DNA from: an uncultured Pelagibacteraceae bacterium
GTDB lineage: Bacteria > Pseudomonadota > Alphaproteobacteria > Pelagibacterales > Pelagibacteraceae
Direction of reading: 5' to 3'
Length of the DNA: 64,000 bases
Assembly (NCBI GenBank): GCA_902527215.1
Contig: CABZOF010000001.1
Coordinates: 478,501 to 542,500 of the forward strand
Below are positions 8,358 through 16,496 of the stretch, in pieces (positions within the stretch are counted from its first letter, which is position 1; each line of letters begins with the position of its first letter). The notes below the pieces were generated by a model. The model worked only from the letters and a program-made list of their open reading frames with translations, had not been told where the DNA came from and did not search any database. The position numbers and the translations under genes are program-made.

Positions 8358-8873
8358 TTAAATTTTCTCAATATTGAAATTGTTATTTGTGAAAACACAT
8401 ATTTCAGATGCAACTTTAATTGCTTTTTTTGCAACTTCCTCTGCTGATAAATCTGTATCCATTAATACTTTTGCTGAAGCTAGTGCGTAATTTCCACCAG
8501 ATCCAATTCCAATTACATCACCTTCAGGCTCTAAAACATCACCAGTTCCTGAAATAATGAAACTATTTTCCTTATCACCAACGGCCATTAAAGCTTCTAG
8601 CCTTCTTAAATATTTATCAGTTCGCCAATCCTTAGCTAATTCAACAGCCGCTCTTGCTAGATTTCCAGCATGTTTTTCTAGTTTAGACTCTAATCTCTCA
8701 AATAATGTTAAGGCATCGGCCGTAGATCCAGCAAATCCTGCGATCACATTTCTTTTCTCAATCTTACGAACTTTATTTGCAGTTTTCTTAATTACTGTAT
8801 TTCCCATGCTTACTTGGCCATCACCAGCAACTACTACTTCATTGTTTTTTCTTACTAATACTATCGTTGTCAT
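8358..8873 (-). CDS. hslV: ATP-dependent protease peptidase subunit HslV
   Basis: Proteasome-like peptidase; after methionine removal the N-terminal threonine (second codon) is the nucleophile. The 171-residue protein starts M-TTIVLVR and has [14 protein letters not shown], with the conserved lysine further on, and the [14 protein letters not shown] pattern near the C-terminal half. Length is typical. It is first in the hslV-hslU operon. The promoter should lie in the 91-bp gap shared with divergent hisB. Confidence 0.96.
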   Translation of the reverse strand: MTTIVLVRKNNEVVVAGDGQVSMGNTVIKKTANKVRKIEKRNVIAGFAGSTADALTLFERLESKLEKHAGNLARAAVELAKDWRTDKYLRRLEALMAVGDKENSFIISGTGDVLEPEGDVIGIGSGGNYALASAKVLMDTDLSAEEVAKKAIKVASEICVFTNNNFNIEKI

Positions 8874-8964
8874 GGATTATAGATGGATACTAAATCTTAT
8901 AGTTCAAGACCAAGCCTAGAATTATTGCCATAATTGAATAATAGATATATACCTTTTTCAAACT

Positions 8965-9555
8965 ATGAAACGTAAAGCTAAAATAAGTAGAAAAACAAAA
9001 GAGACTAACATCAGTGTTGATTTAAATATTGATGGTAAGGGTAAGTACAAAGTTGACACAGGTATAGGATTTTTAGATCATATGCTTGAGCAATTATCAA
9101 AACACTCATCAATGGACATGAATATTAAAGCTAAAGGTGATACGCACATTGATCTTCACCACACAACTGAAGATACAGGAATTGCAATTGGTGAATGTTT
9201 GAAAAAAGCATCTAAAAAATTTATTGGTATAAAAAGATACGCTCATGCAATGATACCAATGGATGAAACATTAACTAGAGTTGCAATTGATGTATCAAAC
9301 AGACCTTATTTAATTTGGAAAGTAAAATTGAAGGTAGAAAAATTAGGTGAGATGGATACAGAATTATTTAAAGAATGGTTCCAAGCCTTTTCTCAAGCCG
9401 CAGGTATTACTTTGCACGTTGAAAATATTTATGGTGATAATAGCCACCACATAATAGAGTCTTGTTTTAAAGGATTAGCAAGATCTTTACGCGCTGCTTT
9501 AGAAATGGATCCAAGAAATAAAACTACAATACCTTCGACAAAAGGTTCTTTATAA
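8965..9555 (+). CDS. hisB: imidazoleglycerol-phosphate dehydratase
   Basis: Dehydrates imidazole-glycerol phosphate to imidazole-acetol phosphate in histidine synthesis. The 196-residue monofunctional form contains the two metal-binding repeats [12 protein letters not shown] and [12 protein letters not shown], with the paired histidines and glutamates that hold two manganese ions. It also has [10 protein letters not shown] near the N-terminus. It is the first gene of hisB-hisH-(lipoprotein)-hisA-hisF-hisE, with hisH five bases downstream. It lacks the phosphatase domain found in enteric HisB, as usual for alphaproteobacteria. Confidence 0.96.
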   Translation: MKRKAKISRKTKETNISVDLNIDGKGKYKVDTGIGFLDHMLEQLSKHSSMDMNIKAKGDTHIDLHHTTEDTGIAIGECLKKASKKFIGIKRYAHAMIPMDETLTRVAIDVSNRPYLIWKVKLKVEKLGEMDTELFKEWFQAFSQAAGITLHVENIYGDNSHHIIESCFKGLARSLRAALEMDPRNKTTIPSTKGSL

Positions 9556-9560
9556 AATTA

Positions 9561-10187
9561 ATGAAAGTCACGATTGTTGACTACAACTCAGGGAATATAA
9601 GTTCTGTAATAAATTCATTTAACGAAGTCGCAAAAGACAAAGTAAATATTAGAGTAACATCAGATCTTACGACCATAAAAACTAGCGACAAAGTTGTATT
9701 ACCTGGGCAAGGTTCTTTTAAAAGCTGTATTGATGGGCTCAATAGCATTAGCGGTTTGATAGATACTATTAATGAATTTGCATTAGAAAGTAAAAAACCA
9801 CTTCTTGGAATTTGTGTTGGTCTTCAAATGTTTGCAGACATTGGTTATGAAGAAGTTGAGACTAATGGATTAGGTTGGATTTCTGGCAAAGTTTCAAAAA
9901 TTGATAACCAAGGCGGTAAATTTAAGCTTCCACACATCGGGTGGAATGAAATTAATATAATAAAAGATAGCAAGATTTTTAAGGGTATAGAAAATAACTC
10001 TCACATGTACTTTGTTCACAGTTATGAGTTTATACCTCAAGATAAATCTGTAATTTTAGCAACAACAGATTACTCAACAAATGTTGTTTGTGCTGTAGAA
10101 AAGGAAAATATCTTTGGTGCTCAATTTCACCCTGAAAAGAGTGATAAAAAAGGTCTTAAAATAATAGATAATTTTTTAAATTTATGA
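9561..10187 (+). CDS. hisH: imidazole glycerol phosphate synthase, glutaminase subunit
   Basis: Releases ammonia from glutamine and channels it to HisF. The 208-residue class I amidotransferase has the nucleophile motif GICVGLQM with Cys85, and the oxyanion-type PGQGSF near residue 48. FGAQFHPEKS near the C-terminus supplies the catalytic His and Glu. Its stop overlaps the ATG of a small lipoprotein gene (10184), which itself overlaps hisA. The HisH-HisA junction, normally direct in alphaproteobacteria, is therefore interrupted by one extra small gene. Confidence 0.96.
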   Translation: MKVTIVDYNSGNISSVINSFNEVAKDKVNIRVTSDLTTIKTSDKVVLPGQGSFKSCIDGLNSISGLIDTINEFALESKKPLLGICVGLQMFADIGYEEVETNGLGWISGKVSKIDNQGGKFKLPHIGWNEINIIKDSKIFKGIENNSHMYFVHSYEFIPQDKSVILATTDYSTNVVCAVEKENIFGAQFHPEKSDKKGLKIIDNFLNL

Positions 10188-10324
10188 ATAGATTTAGCTT
10201 AATGTTTTTATTAACTTTATTACTATCATGTCAAAATAGTGATCTATTGAATAATAATTCAAAAAAAAAAAACTTCTTAGAGCTTAAACCAAGTATAGGT
10301 ACAGAAATAATTAAGGAAAAATGA
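10184..10324 (+). CDS. small predicted lipoprotein (46 aa) inside the his operon
   Basis: An open frame of 46 codons overlaps the hisH stop (ATGA at 10184-10187) and the hisA start (ATGA at 10321-10324), exactly filling the gap. The product begins MNRFSLMFLLTLLLSCQNS. It has a short positive N-terminus, a hydrophobic core and a lipobox-like LLSC with Cys16, followed by a polar asparagine/lysine-rich tail of 30 residues. This is the layout of a lipid-anchored periplasmic protein. I recognise no family. Double stop/start coupling argues that it is translated; no domain supports a function in histidine synthesis. Confidence 0.7.
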   Translation: MNRFSLMFLLTLLLSCQNSDLLNNNSKKKNFLELKPSIGTEIIKEK

Positions 10325-11046
10325 AAATATTTCCCGCAATAGACATAAAGGAAAGAAAATGTGTTAGACTTATTAAAGGAGACTTTGATAATAAAACTGA
10401 ATATGAAATGTCCCCAGTTGAACAAGCTAATAAATATGAAGACCACGGCTTTAAAAATTTGCACATAGTTGATTTAGATGGAGCTTTAACTGGTGAGACT
10501 ATAAATATTGATATTATTGAGGAAATTGTAAGTAAATTTGATCTTAAAATTGAAATAGGTGGTGGTGTAAGAAACTTTGAAAGCATTCAAAAATATACAG
10601 ATGCTGGAGTTGAAAAAGTAATCTTAGGAAGTGCTGCAATTAAAGATAAAAATTTTTTAAAAAAAGCTTGTCAAAAATTTCCAGGTAAAATTGCTCTAGG
10701 TTTAGATGCTAAAGATGGATATTTATCAGTTTCTGGTTGGAAAGAAAATTCAAATTTAAAAACTTTAGAATTTTTAAAAGATATAAATGATTATGGAGCT
10801 AGCAGATTAATATACACAGATATTAATAGAGATGGAATGAAGACGAGCCCAAATTTTGATGAAACTGAAAATGTAGCTAATAATTCAAATTGTCCGGTAA
10901 TTATTTCTGGAGGTGTTTCGTCAATAGATGATATTAAAAAAGCTAAAGAATTTAACAATAAAAATATTGAAGGTATTATAGTTGGCAAAGCTATATACGA
11001 TGGTGATATTAAATTAGATGAACTGTCAAAAGAGATAGATGCTTAA
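10321..11046 (+). CDS. hisA: ProFAR isomerase
   Basis: Isomerises ProFAR to PRFAR, the substrate of HisF-HisH. The 241-residue (beta/alpha)8 barrel has the N-terminal catalytic FPAIDIK with Asp8, the phosphate-binding GGGVRNFES, the second catalytic region LGLDAKDG, and [11 protein letters not shown]-terminal phosphate loop ISGGVSS follows. It starts within the stop of the small lipoprotein gene and overlaps hisF by eight bases, so expression is coupled throughout the operon. Confidence 0.96.
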   Translation: MKIFPAIDIKERKCVRLIKGDFDNKTEYEMSPVEQANKYEDHGFKNLHIVDLDGALTGETINIDIIEEIVSKFDLKIEIGGGVRNFESIQKYTDAGVEKVILGSAAIKDKNFLKKACQKFPGKIALGLDAKDGYLSVSGWKENSNLKTLEFLKDINDYGASRLIYTDINRDGMKTSPNFDETENVANNSNCPVIISGGVSSIDDIKKAKEFNNKNIEGIIVGKAIYDGDIKLDELSKEIDA

Positions 11047-11794
11047 AAATAGAATTATACCTTGTTTAGATGTTAAAAATGGAAGAGTTGTGAAAGGTAT
11101 TAACTTTGTAGATTTACAAGACGCAGGAGATCCTGTTGAGCAAGCTAAAATTTATAGTGATGGTGGAGCTGATGAAATTTGTTTTCTAGACATAACTGCT
11201 TCAAATGAAAATAGAGACACAATTTATGAAGTAGTAAAAGATACTTCTAAAAAATGTTTTGTACCTTTAACTGTTGGTGGTGGAGTTAGAAGTGTGGATG
11301 ATATTAGTAAACTATTGAATTGTGGAGCTGATAAAGTTTCAATAAATACTGCTGCTGTTCAAAACTCTGATGTTGTAGTTCAAAGTTCAAAAAAATTTGG
11401 ATCACAATGTATTGTTGTTGCAATAGATGCTAAAAAAAACGGATCTAGATGGGAAGTTTTTACTCATGGTGGACGAAACAATACTGGGATTGATGCTTTA
11501 GAGTTTGCAAAGAATATGGAAGAGAGCGGAGCAGGTGAGTTGCTAGTTACTTCAATGGACAGAGATGGTACTCAGGTTGGCTATGACATTGATCTCATGT
11601 TGAAAATTTCGTCTATGGTAAATATACCCACAATAGCATCTGGTGGTGTTGGTAATCTTGATCACTTAGTTGATGGCATCAAATTAGGCAATGCTAGTGC
11701 GGTTTTAGCAGCATCTATATTTCACTATGGTAAATATTCTGTCAAAGAAGCTAAAGAATATTTGGACTCAAAAGGAATACCTGTTAGGATTTGA
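11039..11794 (+). CDS. hisF: imidazole glycerol phosphate synthase, cyclase subunit
   Basis: Joins HisH-derived ammonia with PRFAR to give imidazole-glycerol phosphate and AICAR. The 251-residue barrel has [15 protein letters not shown] with catalytic Asp11, [17 protein letters not shown] with the second aspartate, and TSMDRDGT. The phosphate loop ASGGVGN completes the set. AICAR released here is the substrate of PurH, encoded in this window at 25021-26565. Overlap with hisA is eight bases; hisE follows after one base. Confidence 0.97.
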   Translation: MLKNRIIPCLDVKNGRVVKGINFVDLQDAGDPVEQAKIYSDGGADEICFLDITASNENRDTIYEVVKDTSKKCFVPLTVGGGVRSVDDISKLLNCGADKVSINTAAVQNSDVVVQSSKKFGSQCIVVAIDAKKNGSRWEVFTHGGRNNTGIDALEFAKNMEESGAGELLVTSMDRDGTQVGYDIDLMLKISSMVNIPTIASGGVGNLDHLVDGIKLGNASAVLAASIFHYGKYSVKEAKEYLDSKGIPVRI

Positions 11795-11795
11795 G

Positions 11796-12068
11796 ATGCT
11801 AATTACCCTTGAAAGCCTATTTAAACTTGCAAGAGAAAGAAAATCTTCACCAATTGACGGGTCGTATACTAATAAGCTTCTCAGTGATAAATCTTTGAGT
11901 AAAGCTAAAGTGCTTGAGGAAATAAATGAATTGATAGAGGCAGTAGAGGAAGATACAAATAAAATTCATGAAGCTGCAGATGTGTTTTATCATCTAGCCA
12001 TGTACCTTGAAGCAAATAATATTAAGATTGAAGATGTAATGAATGAATTGGAAAAAAGAAAAAAATGA
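11796..12068 (+). CDS. hisE: phosphoribosyl-ATP pyrophosphatase
   Basis: Removes pyrophosphate from phosphoribosyl-ATP, the second step of histidine synthesis. The 90-residue all-helical MazG-like protein shows DGSYTNKLL, a KVLEEINELIEA helix whose glutamates bind magnesium, and HEAADVFYHLAMYL. I place the start at the ATG at 11796, one base after the hisF stop. An earlier in-frame start at 11727 would overlap hisF by nearly 70 bases and add unrelated residues. Its stop overlaps the ATG of the malyl-CoA lyase gene. Confidence 0.93.
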   Translation: MLITLESLFKLARERKSSPIDGSYTNKLLSDKSLSKAKVLEEINELIEAVEEDTNKIHEAADVFYHLAMYLEANNIKIEDVMNELEKRKK

Positions 12069-13003
12069 GCCATAAATTTTATAAACCTGCAAGATCTAGA
12101 TTACAAAGAAGTGAATTAGCAGTTCCAGGTTCATCACCTAAAATGTTTGAGAAAGCTCTTAGTTCTGCAGCAGATTATGTTTTTTTAGATTTAGAAGATG
12201 CAGTTTCTCCTAATGATAAAATTACTGCTAGAGCAAATGTTATTAAATCTTTAAATGAAATGGATTGGAGAGGTAGTGGTAAAACCATTTCAGTACGAAT
12301 AAATAGTTTAGATACTCATTACATGTATTCAGATTTAATCGAGATTGTTGAACAAGCTGGAGAAAATGTAGATACAATTTTAGTTCCAAAGGCAGGAACT
12401 GCAAGTGACGTTTACATGGTTGACTGTTTGTTAACTCAAATTGAAACAAATAAAAAATTAAAAAACAAAATTGGAATTGAGTGTTTAATTGAAACTGCAT
12501 TAGGAATGTCAAATATTAAAGAAATTGCAACTTCAAGTGAAAGATTAGAGGCATTACATTTTGGTGTCGCGGACTATGCTGCTAGTTTAAGAGCGAGAAC
12601 CACTGTGATAGGTGGTCTTAATGAAAACTATCCAGGAGATCAGTGGCATCATGGTTTATCTGAACTAGTTATGACTTGTAGAGCATATGGAATAAGAGCA
12701 ATTGATGGACCGTTTGGAGATTTTAATGATCCAGATGCTTATACAGCAGCCGCAGAAAGAGGTGCTGCAATTGGTATTGAGGGTAAATGGGCAATACATC
12801 CTTCACAAATTGAATTAGCAAACGATGTATTCTCTCCACCAGAGGGAGAAGTTACTAAAGCTAAAAGGATCTTAGAAGAGCTAGAAAAAGCTGCCAAAGA
12901 GGGCAAAGGAGCTGCTCAACTTGATGGCAGAATGATCGATGCTGCATCAGCTAGAATGGCTGAAAACATTGTAAATATAGATAAGTTAATTCATAATAAA
13001 TAA
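12065..13003 (+). CDS. mcl: malyl-CoA lyase (HpcH/HpaI aldolase / CitE family)
   Basis: Cleaves malyl-CoA to acetyl-CoA and glyoxylate, reversibly; related enzymes also handle beta-methylmalyl-CoA. The 312-residue protein has RSRLQRSELAVPGSSPKM at the N-terminus and FLDLEDAVSP with Asp42, Glu44 and Asp45. GIECLIETALGM follows with the metal-binding glutamate, then the malyl-CoA-lyase-like FGDFNDPDAY and KWAIHPSQI. The start overlaps the hisE stop (ATGA), so it is coupled to the his operon. The two malate-CoA ligase genes follow 8 and 3 bp apart. The trio should split malate into acetyl-CoA and glyoxylate at ATP cost, or run in reverse. Confidence 0.9.
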   Translation: MSHKFYKPARSRLQRSELAVPGSSPKMFEKALSSAADYVFLDLEDAVSPNDKITARANVIKSLNEMDWRGSGKTISVRINSLDTHYMYSDLIEIVEQAGENVDTILVPKAGTASDVYMVDCLLTQIETNKKLKNKIGIECLIETALGMSNIKEIATSSERLEALHFGVADYAASLRARTTVIGGLNENYPGDQWHHGLSELVMTCRAYGIRAIDGPFGDFNDPDAYTAAAERGAAIGIEGKWAIHPSQIELANDVFSPPEGEVTKAKRILEELEKAAKEGKGAAQLDGRMIDAASARMAENIVNIDKLIHNK

Positions 13004-13011
13004 ATAAAATT

Positions 13012-14175
13012 ATGGACATTCACGAATATCAAGCAAAGAAAATACTTTCAAACTTTGGAGTAACAATTCCAAGAGGTGGAATTGTTTACAGTCCAGAAAA
13101 TGCTGAGAATAAAGCTAGAGAAATTGGTGGATCAAGATGGGTTGTTAAAGCGCAAATACATTCTGGTGCTAGAGGAAAAGCTGGAGGGATAATTGTTTGC
13201 AATACCCCATTAGAAGTTGCTCAAGCAACAGATAAATTATTAGGAAAAAAATTAGTTACAAATCAAACAGGGCCTGAGGGAAAGATTGTAAACAGAATTT
13301 ATATTGAAGAAGCTACAGATATTGAAAAGGAATTATATTTAGGATTAGTTTTTGATAGAAGTTCAGAGAGTATAATGGTTGTTGCCTCAACAGAAGGTGG
13401 AATGAGTGTTGAAGAAATTTCAAAGGAAAAACCAGAAACAATAATTAGATCAAAAATTGAGGTAGCCGTAGGAATGCAAAATTTCCAAGCTAGAGAATTA
13501 GCATTTGGTCTTGGTGTAGAGCCAGACTTAATTAGAAGAGCATCAGATACAATTATTGGATGTTATAAAGCTTTTAGTGAATTAGATGCAACAATGGTTG
13601 AAGTTAATCCATTGGTTATTTCAAAACAAAAACAAATATTAGCATTAGACTGTAAAATGAGTTTTGATAACAACGCAATGTTTAGAAGAAGTCAAGTTTC
13701 TGAGCTAAGAGATAAAACTCAAGAAGACTCAAAAGAAATTTTTGCATCAGACAGAGGCTTAAATTATGTCAGTTTAGATGGAAACATAGGTAACATTATT
13801 AATGGTGCTGGTCTTGCGATGGCATCCATGGATATGATTAAATTAGCTGGAGGAGCTCCTGCAAATTTTTTAGATGTAGGAGGTGGAGCAACACCAGAAA
13901 AAATAGTTAAAGCCTTTAAATTAGTTACAATGGATGAAAAAGTTAAAGTAATTCTTGTAAATATTTTTGCTGGTATCAATAGATGTGATTGGGTTGCAGA
14001 GGGAATTGTAGATGCATTAAAAAAAATTGAAATTAAAGTTCCATTAGTTATTCGTTTAGCAGGCACCAATGTCGAAAAAGGAAATAAAATCTTAAAAGAG
14101 AGTAAAATAAATTATATAGAGGCAAACACTTTAGAGGATGCAGCGAATAAAGCAGTTGCAGCACTAAATAAATAA
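13012..14175 (+). CDS. mtkA: malate-CoA ligase (malate thiokinase) beta subunit, SucC-like
   Basis: ATP-grasp subunit that, with the alpha subunit, makes malyl-CoA from malate, CoA and ATP. The 387-residue protein begins MDIHEYQAKKIL and has WVVKAQIHSGARGKAGG. It contains EVNPLVIS, NGAGLAMASMD, LDVGGGAT and NIFAGINRCDWVAEGI, all features of the succinyl/malyl-CoA synthetase beta family. Assignment as malate rather than succinate ligase rests mainly on position directly after malyl-CoA lyase. The SGARGKAGG variant also resembles MtkA more than SucC. A succinyl-CoA synthetase role cannot be fully excluded from this window. Confidence 0.82.
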   Translation: MDIHEYQAKKILSNFGVTIPRGGIVYSPENAENKAREIGGSRWVVKAQIHSGARGKAGGIIVCNTPLEVAQATDKLLGKKLVTNQTGPEGKIVNRIYIEEATDIEKELYLGLVFDRSSESIMVVASTEGGMSVEEISKEKPETIIRSKIEVAVGMQNFQARELAFGLGVEPDLIRRASDTIIGCYKAFSELDATMVEVNPLVISKQKQILALDCKMSFDNNAMFRRSQVSELRDKTQEDSKEIFASDRGLNYVSLDGNIGNIINGAGLAMASMDMIKLAGGAPANFLDVGGGATPEKIVKAFKLVTMDEKVKVILVNIFAGINRCDWVAEGIVDALKKIEIKVPLVIRLAGTNVEKGNKILKESKINYIEANTLEDAANKAVAALNK

Positions 14176-14178
14176 ATC

Positions 14179-15066
14179 ATGACTGTGCTTGTAGACAAAA
14201 ATAGTAAGATAATTATTCAAGGTTTTACAGGAAAAATGGGCTCTTTTCATGCAGATGAGATGATAAAATATGGCTCAAACGTAGTAGGTGGCGTAACGCC
14301 AGGAAAAGGAGGTTCTAAGCATTTAGATTTACCAGTATTTAATACAGTTAAAGATGCTGTGAATGAAACAGGAGCTGACGCAACTATTTTATTTGTACCC
14401 CCAGCTTTTGCAGCCGACTCAGCAATGGAAGCAGCTGATGCTGGAATTAAAATATGTGTAGCTATAGTTGACGGAATACCTTCTCACGATATGATCAGAA
14501 TCAAAAGGTACATGAGAAGATACACTAAAAGTTCTAAAATGACATTAGTTGGACCAAACTGTGCTGGAATTATTAGTCCAGGAAAATCAATGTTAGGAAT
14601 AATGCCAGGTCATATCTATAAAGAAGGAAGAGTAGGAATTATTAGTAGGTCAGGAACATTAGGCTATGAAGCTGCCCAACAACTAAAAAACTTGAATATT
14701 GGTGTTTCAACAAGTGTAGGAATTGGAGGTGATCCAATTAATGGTAGCTCATTTAGAGATATAATTGAAAAGTTTGAAGCAGATGAAGAGACCGATGCAA
14801 TATTAATGATTGGTGAAATTGGTGGCCCCCAGGAAGTAGCTGCAGGAGAATTTGCAAAAGAAAATATGAAGAAACCAGTTATAGCATACATAGCCGGATT
14901 AACCGCACCAAAAGGAAGAGTAATGGGTCATGCAGGAGCAATAGTCTCAGCTTATGGAGAAAGTGCGATTGAAAAAGTTGAAATTTTAAAAGAGTGTGGA
15001 ATTACAATTTCTAAAAACCCATCAGTTATGGGGGATACAGTAAAGTCAGTTCTAGAAAAAATATAA
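14179..15066 (+). CDS. mtkB: malate-CoA ligase alpha subunit, SucD-like
   Basis: CoA-binding subunit carrying the phosphohistidine intermediate. The 295-residue protein has the CoA-binding IIIQGFTGKMGSFH and VVGGVTPGKGG near the N-terminus, and GPNCAGIISPGKSMLGIMP in the middle. RSGTLGYEA and MGHAGAIVSAYG follow, the latter with the predicted active-site His251. It starts three bases after mtkA, and the ratio of subunits should be fixed by coupling. As for mtkA, the malate assignment depends on the neighbouring lyase gene; the fold itself is shared with succinyl-CoA synthetase. Confidence 0.82.
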   Translation: MTVLVDKNSKIIIQGFTGKMGSFHADEMIKYGSNVVGGVTPGKGGSKHLDLPVFNTVKDAVNETGADATILFVPPAFAADSAMEAADAGIKICVAIVDGIPSHDMIRIKRYMRRYTKSSKMTLVGPNCAGIISPGKSMLGIMPGHIYKEGRVGIISRSGTLGYEAAQQLKNLNIGVSTSVGIGGDPINGSSFRDIIEKFEADEETDAILMIGEIGGPQEVAAGEFAKENMKKPVIAYIAGLTAPKGRVMGHAGAIVSAYGESAIEKVEILKECGITISKNPSVMGDTVKSVLEKI

Positions 15067-15068
15067 TC

Positions 15069-15434
15069 ATGAGTTACGATAATAATAATATATTTGCGAA
15101 AATATTAAGAAACGAGATACCTTGTAATAAAATTTATGAGGACGAGTTTGTTTTATCCTTTCATGATATAAATCCTCAAAAAAAAATTCATGCGTTAGTA
15201 ATTCCAAAAGGAAAATATACCGATTTAGATGATTTTAGTCAAAACGCTTCTCCTGAGGAAATGGTTGGATTATTAAAAGGTATTAATATTGTAGCAAAGA
15301 AATTAAATATATCTGTTGATACTGGCAAAGGATATAGAGCGCTAGCAAACGTAAGTGAAGATGGAGGACAGGAGGTTCCACATCTGCATTTTCATTTGTT
15401 TGGTGGAGAGAAAATTGGTAAAATGGTTTTGTGA
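15069..15434 (+). CDS. HIT-family nucleotide hydrolase/transferase (HinT-like)
   Basis: Histidine-triad proteins act on nucleoside phosphoramidates or AMP conjugates. The 121-residue protein has the N-terminal IFAKILRNEIPCNKIYED and the mid-region HALVIPKGKYTDLDD. The active-site triad HLHFHLF carries His105, His107 and His109. It lies two bases after mtkB and overlaps the next gene by four bases (GTGA). Clustering with the malyl-CoA genes probably reflects genome packing rather than shared chemistry. Confidence 0.92.
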   Translation: MSYDNNNIFAKILRNEIPCNKIYEDEFVLSFHDINPQKKIHALVIPKGKYTDLDDFSQNASPEEMVGLLKGINIVAKKLNISVDTGKGYRALANVSEDGGQEVPHLHFHLFGGEKIGKMVL

Positions 15435-15943
15435 TAGTTAATGTAGACAGAAGTTTTTTAGAAATAAATTCAATAAAGCGTCTAAACAGATCAAAGAGTC
15501 CTGGACCAAACTATAAAATTATTCAAGTGGACCCACCAGATTTTCAATTAAATAAGTTTTTTTATAAACAAATTGGAAGAAAACATAGATGGATAGACAG
15601 ATTAGCTTGGAGAGATAAAAAATGGATTGAGTATGTTGAAAGCCCAAGAATGAAAACGTTTATTTTGAAGGATAATAACAATTTAGCAGGGTATTATGAA
15701 ACCATCTATGATCTTGATAATAATCATTCGGAAATTGCGTATTTTGGTATCTTAGAGGAATATTTTGGAAAAAAATGTGGTGGCTATCTTCTTTCAGAGG
15801 CCATTAAGAAGTTATTCGAGGAAGGAATATCAAGAGTTTGGCTACATACTTGTTCACTGGACCACGAAAATGCAATAAAAAATTATTTAGCTAGAGGAAT
15901 GCAGGTATTTAAATCTGAAAAGATAAATGTTGAGATCAATTAA
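15431..15943 (+). CDS. GNAT-family N-acetyltransferase
   Basis: Predicted acetyl-CoA-dependent acyltransferase of unknown substrate. The 170-residue protein has about 60 N-terminal residues with basic and aromatic character (KQIGRKHRWIDRLAWRDKKW). A GNAT core follows, with NHSEIAYFGILEEYFGKKCGGYLLSEAI, corresponding to the acetyl-CoA pyrophosphate loop (Q/RxxGxG/A; here KKCGGY). Near the end the family's N-A-x-x-x-Y pattern appears as ENAIKNYLARGM. The start is GTG at 15431 overlapping the HIT stop. The 3' end overlaps lolA on the other strand by eight bases. Confidence 0.85.
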   Translation: MIVNVDRSFLEINSIKRLNRSKSPGPNYKIIQVDPPDFQLNKFFYKQIGRKHRWIDRLAWRDKKWIEYVESPRMKTFILKDNNNLAGYYETIYDLDNNHSEIAYFGILEEYFGKKCGGYLLSEAIKKLFEEGISRVWLHTCSLDHENAIKNYLARGMQVFKSEKINVEIN

Positions 15944-16496
15944 TATATTTTTGTATTGAAAATATTTTTTCTTCGACATCAATATTAGTGTTAATATCAC
16001 TTAAAAAAATTTGTATTAGATTCTGATAGATATCTATGGTTTCCCAACCTATTAAATCTAAACTTTCTTTATCGAAAAAAACCTTAATTAGATTATTTTC
16101 ATGTTCAAAATTAAATACATAATAGAAAGGATAATTTTTGTCATCTTCTGCAATATTCATTTTTGAAATTAAAAATTTTTTATCGAGTATGAAATTAAAA
16201 GCTGTCTTATCTAATGGATATCTGTAGTAATTTTTAATCTTATCTGAATTGATAACTAACGATTTACCATTTGAAACAAGTATTTTGTTATAAATATCAT
16301 GATATTCACAAAAAATTTTCTTAGGGTATAAAATAATACATTCTCCCTTTTCAATATTATTATTATCTATCCTCTGAGTAAATTTGAATTGAATAGAATT
16401 TATTTTCTCTAAGTGATTTATAATTTTTTGATTTGAAGAACTTTGTGCGTTTAGGTTAAAAAAAAAAATAAAAAAAAAAATTAAGTATTTTTTCAT
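15936..16496 (-). CDS. lolA: outer-membrane lipoprotein carrier protein LolA (divergent)
   Basis: Periplasmic chaperone that ferries lipoproteins from the LolCDE exporter to the outer membrane. The 186-residue precursor has a signal peptide of about 18 residues (a run of Phe/Ile ending NLNAQS). A mature part of LolA fold follows, recognisable by IQFKFTQRI, GECIILYPKKIFCEY, KSLVINSDKIKNYYRYPLDKT and DLIGWETIDIYQN. The order matches alphaproteobacterial LolA, and the gene directly follows ftsK with a four-base overlap, a conserved alphaproteobacterial pairing. Identity is moderate because the sequence has drifted strongly. Confidence 0.82.
   Translation of the reverse strand: MKKYLIFFFIFFFNLNAQSSSNQKIINHLEKINSIQFKFTQRIDNNNIEKGECIILYPKKIFCEYHDIYNKILVSNGKSLVINSDKIKNYYRYPLDKTAFNFILDKKFLISKMNIAEDDKNYPFYYVFNFEHENNLIKVFFDKESLDLIGWETIDIYQNLIQIFLSDINTNIDVEEKIFSIQKYIN

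Noticed and set aside
7714..8919. Frames opposite hslU and hslV (7714-7938, 8120-8341, 8557-8919)
   Set aside because: They lie wholly or almost wholly inside two strongly conserved genes and show no family motif.
12243..12512. Frame opposite malyl-CoA lyase
   Set aside because: Gln/Leu/Phe-rich mirror of a conserved gene without support.
13012..15066. Reading the two subunits as plain succinyl-CoA synthetase
   Set aside because: Kept as an alternative only; the direct link to malyl-CoA lyase makes malate the better guess.
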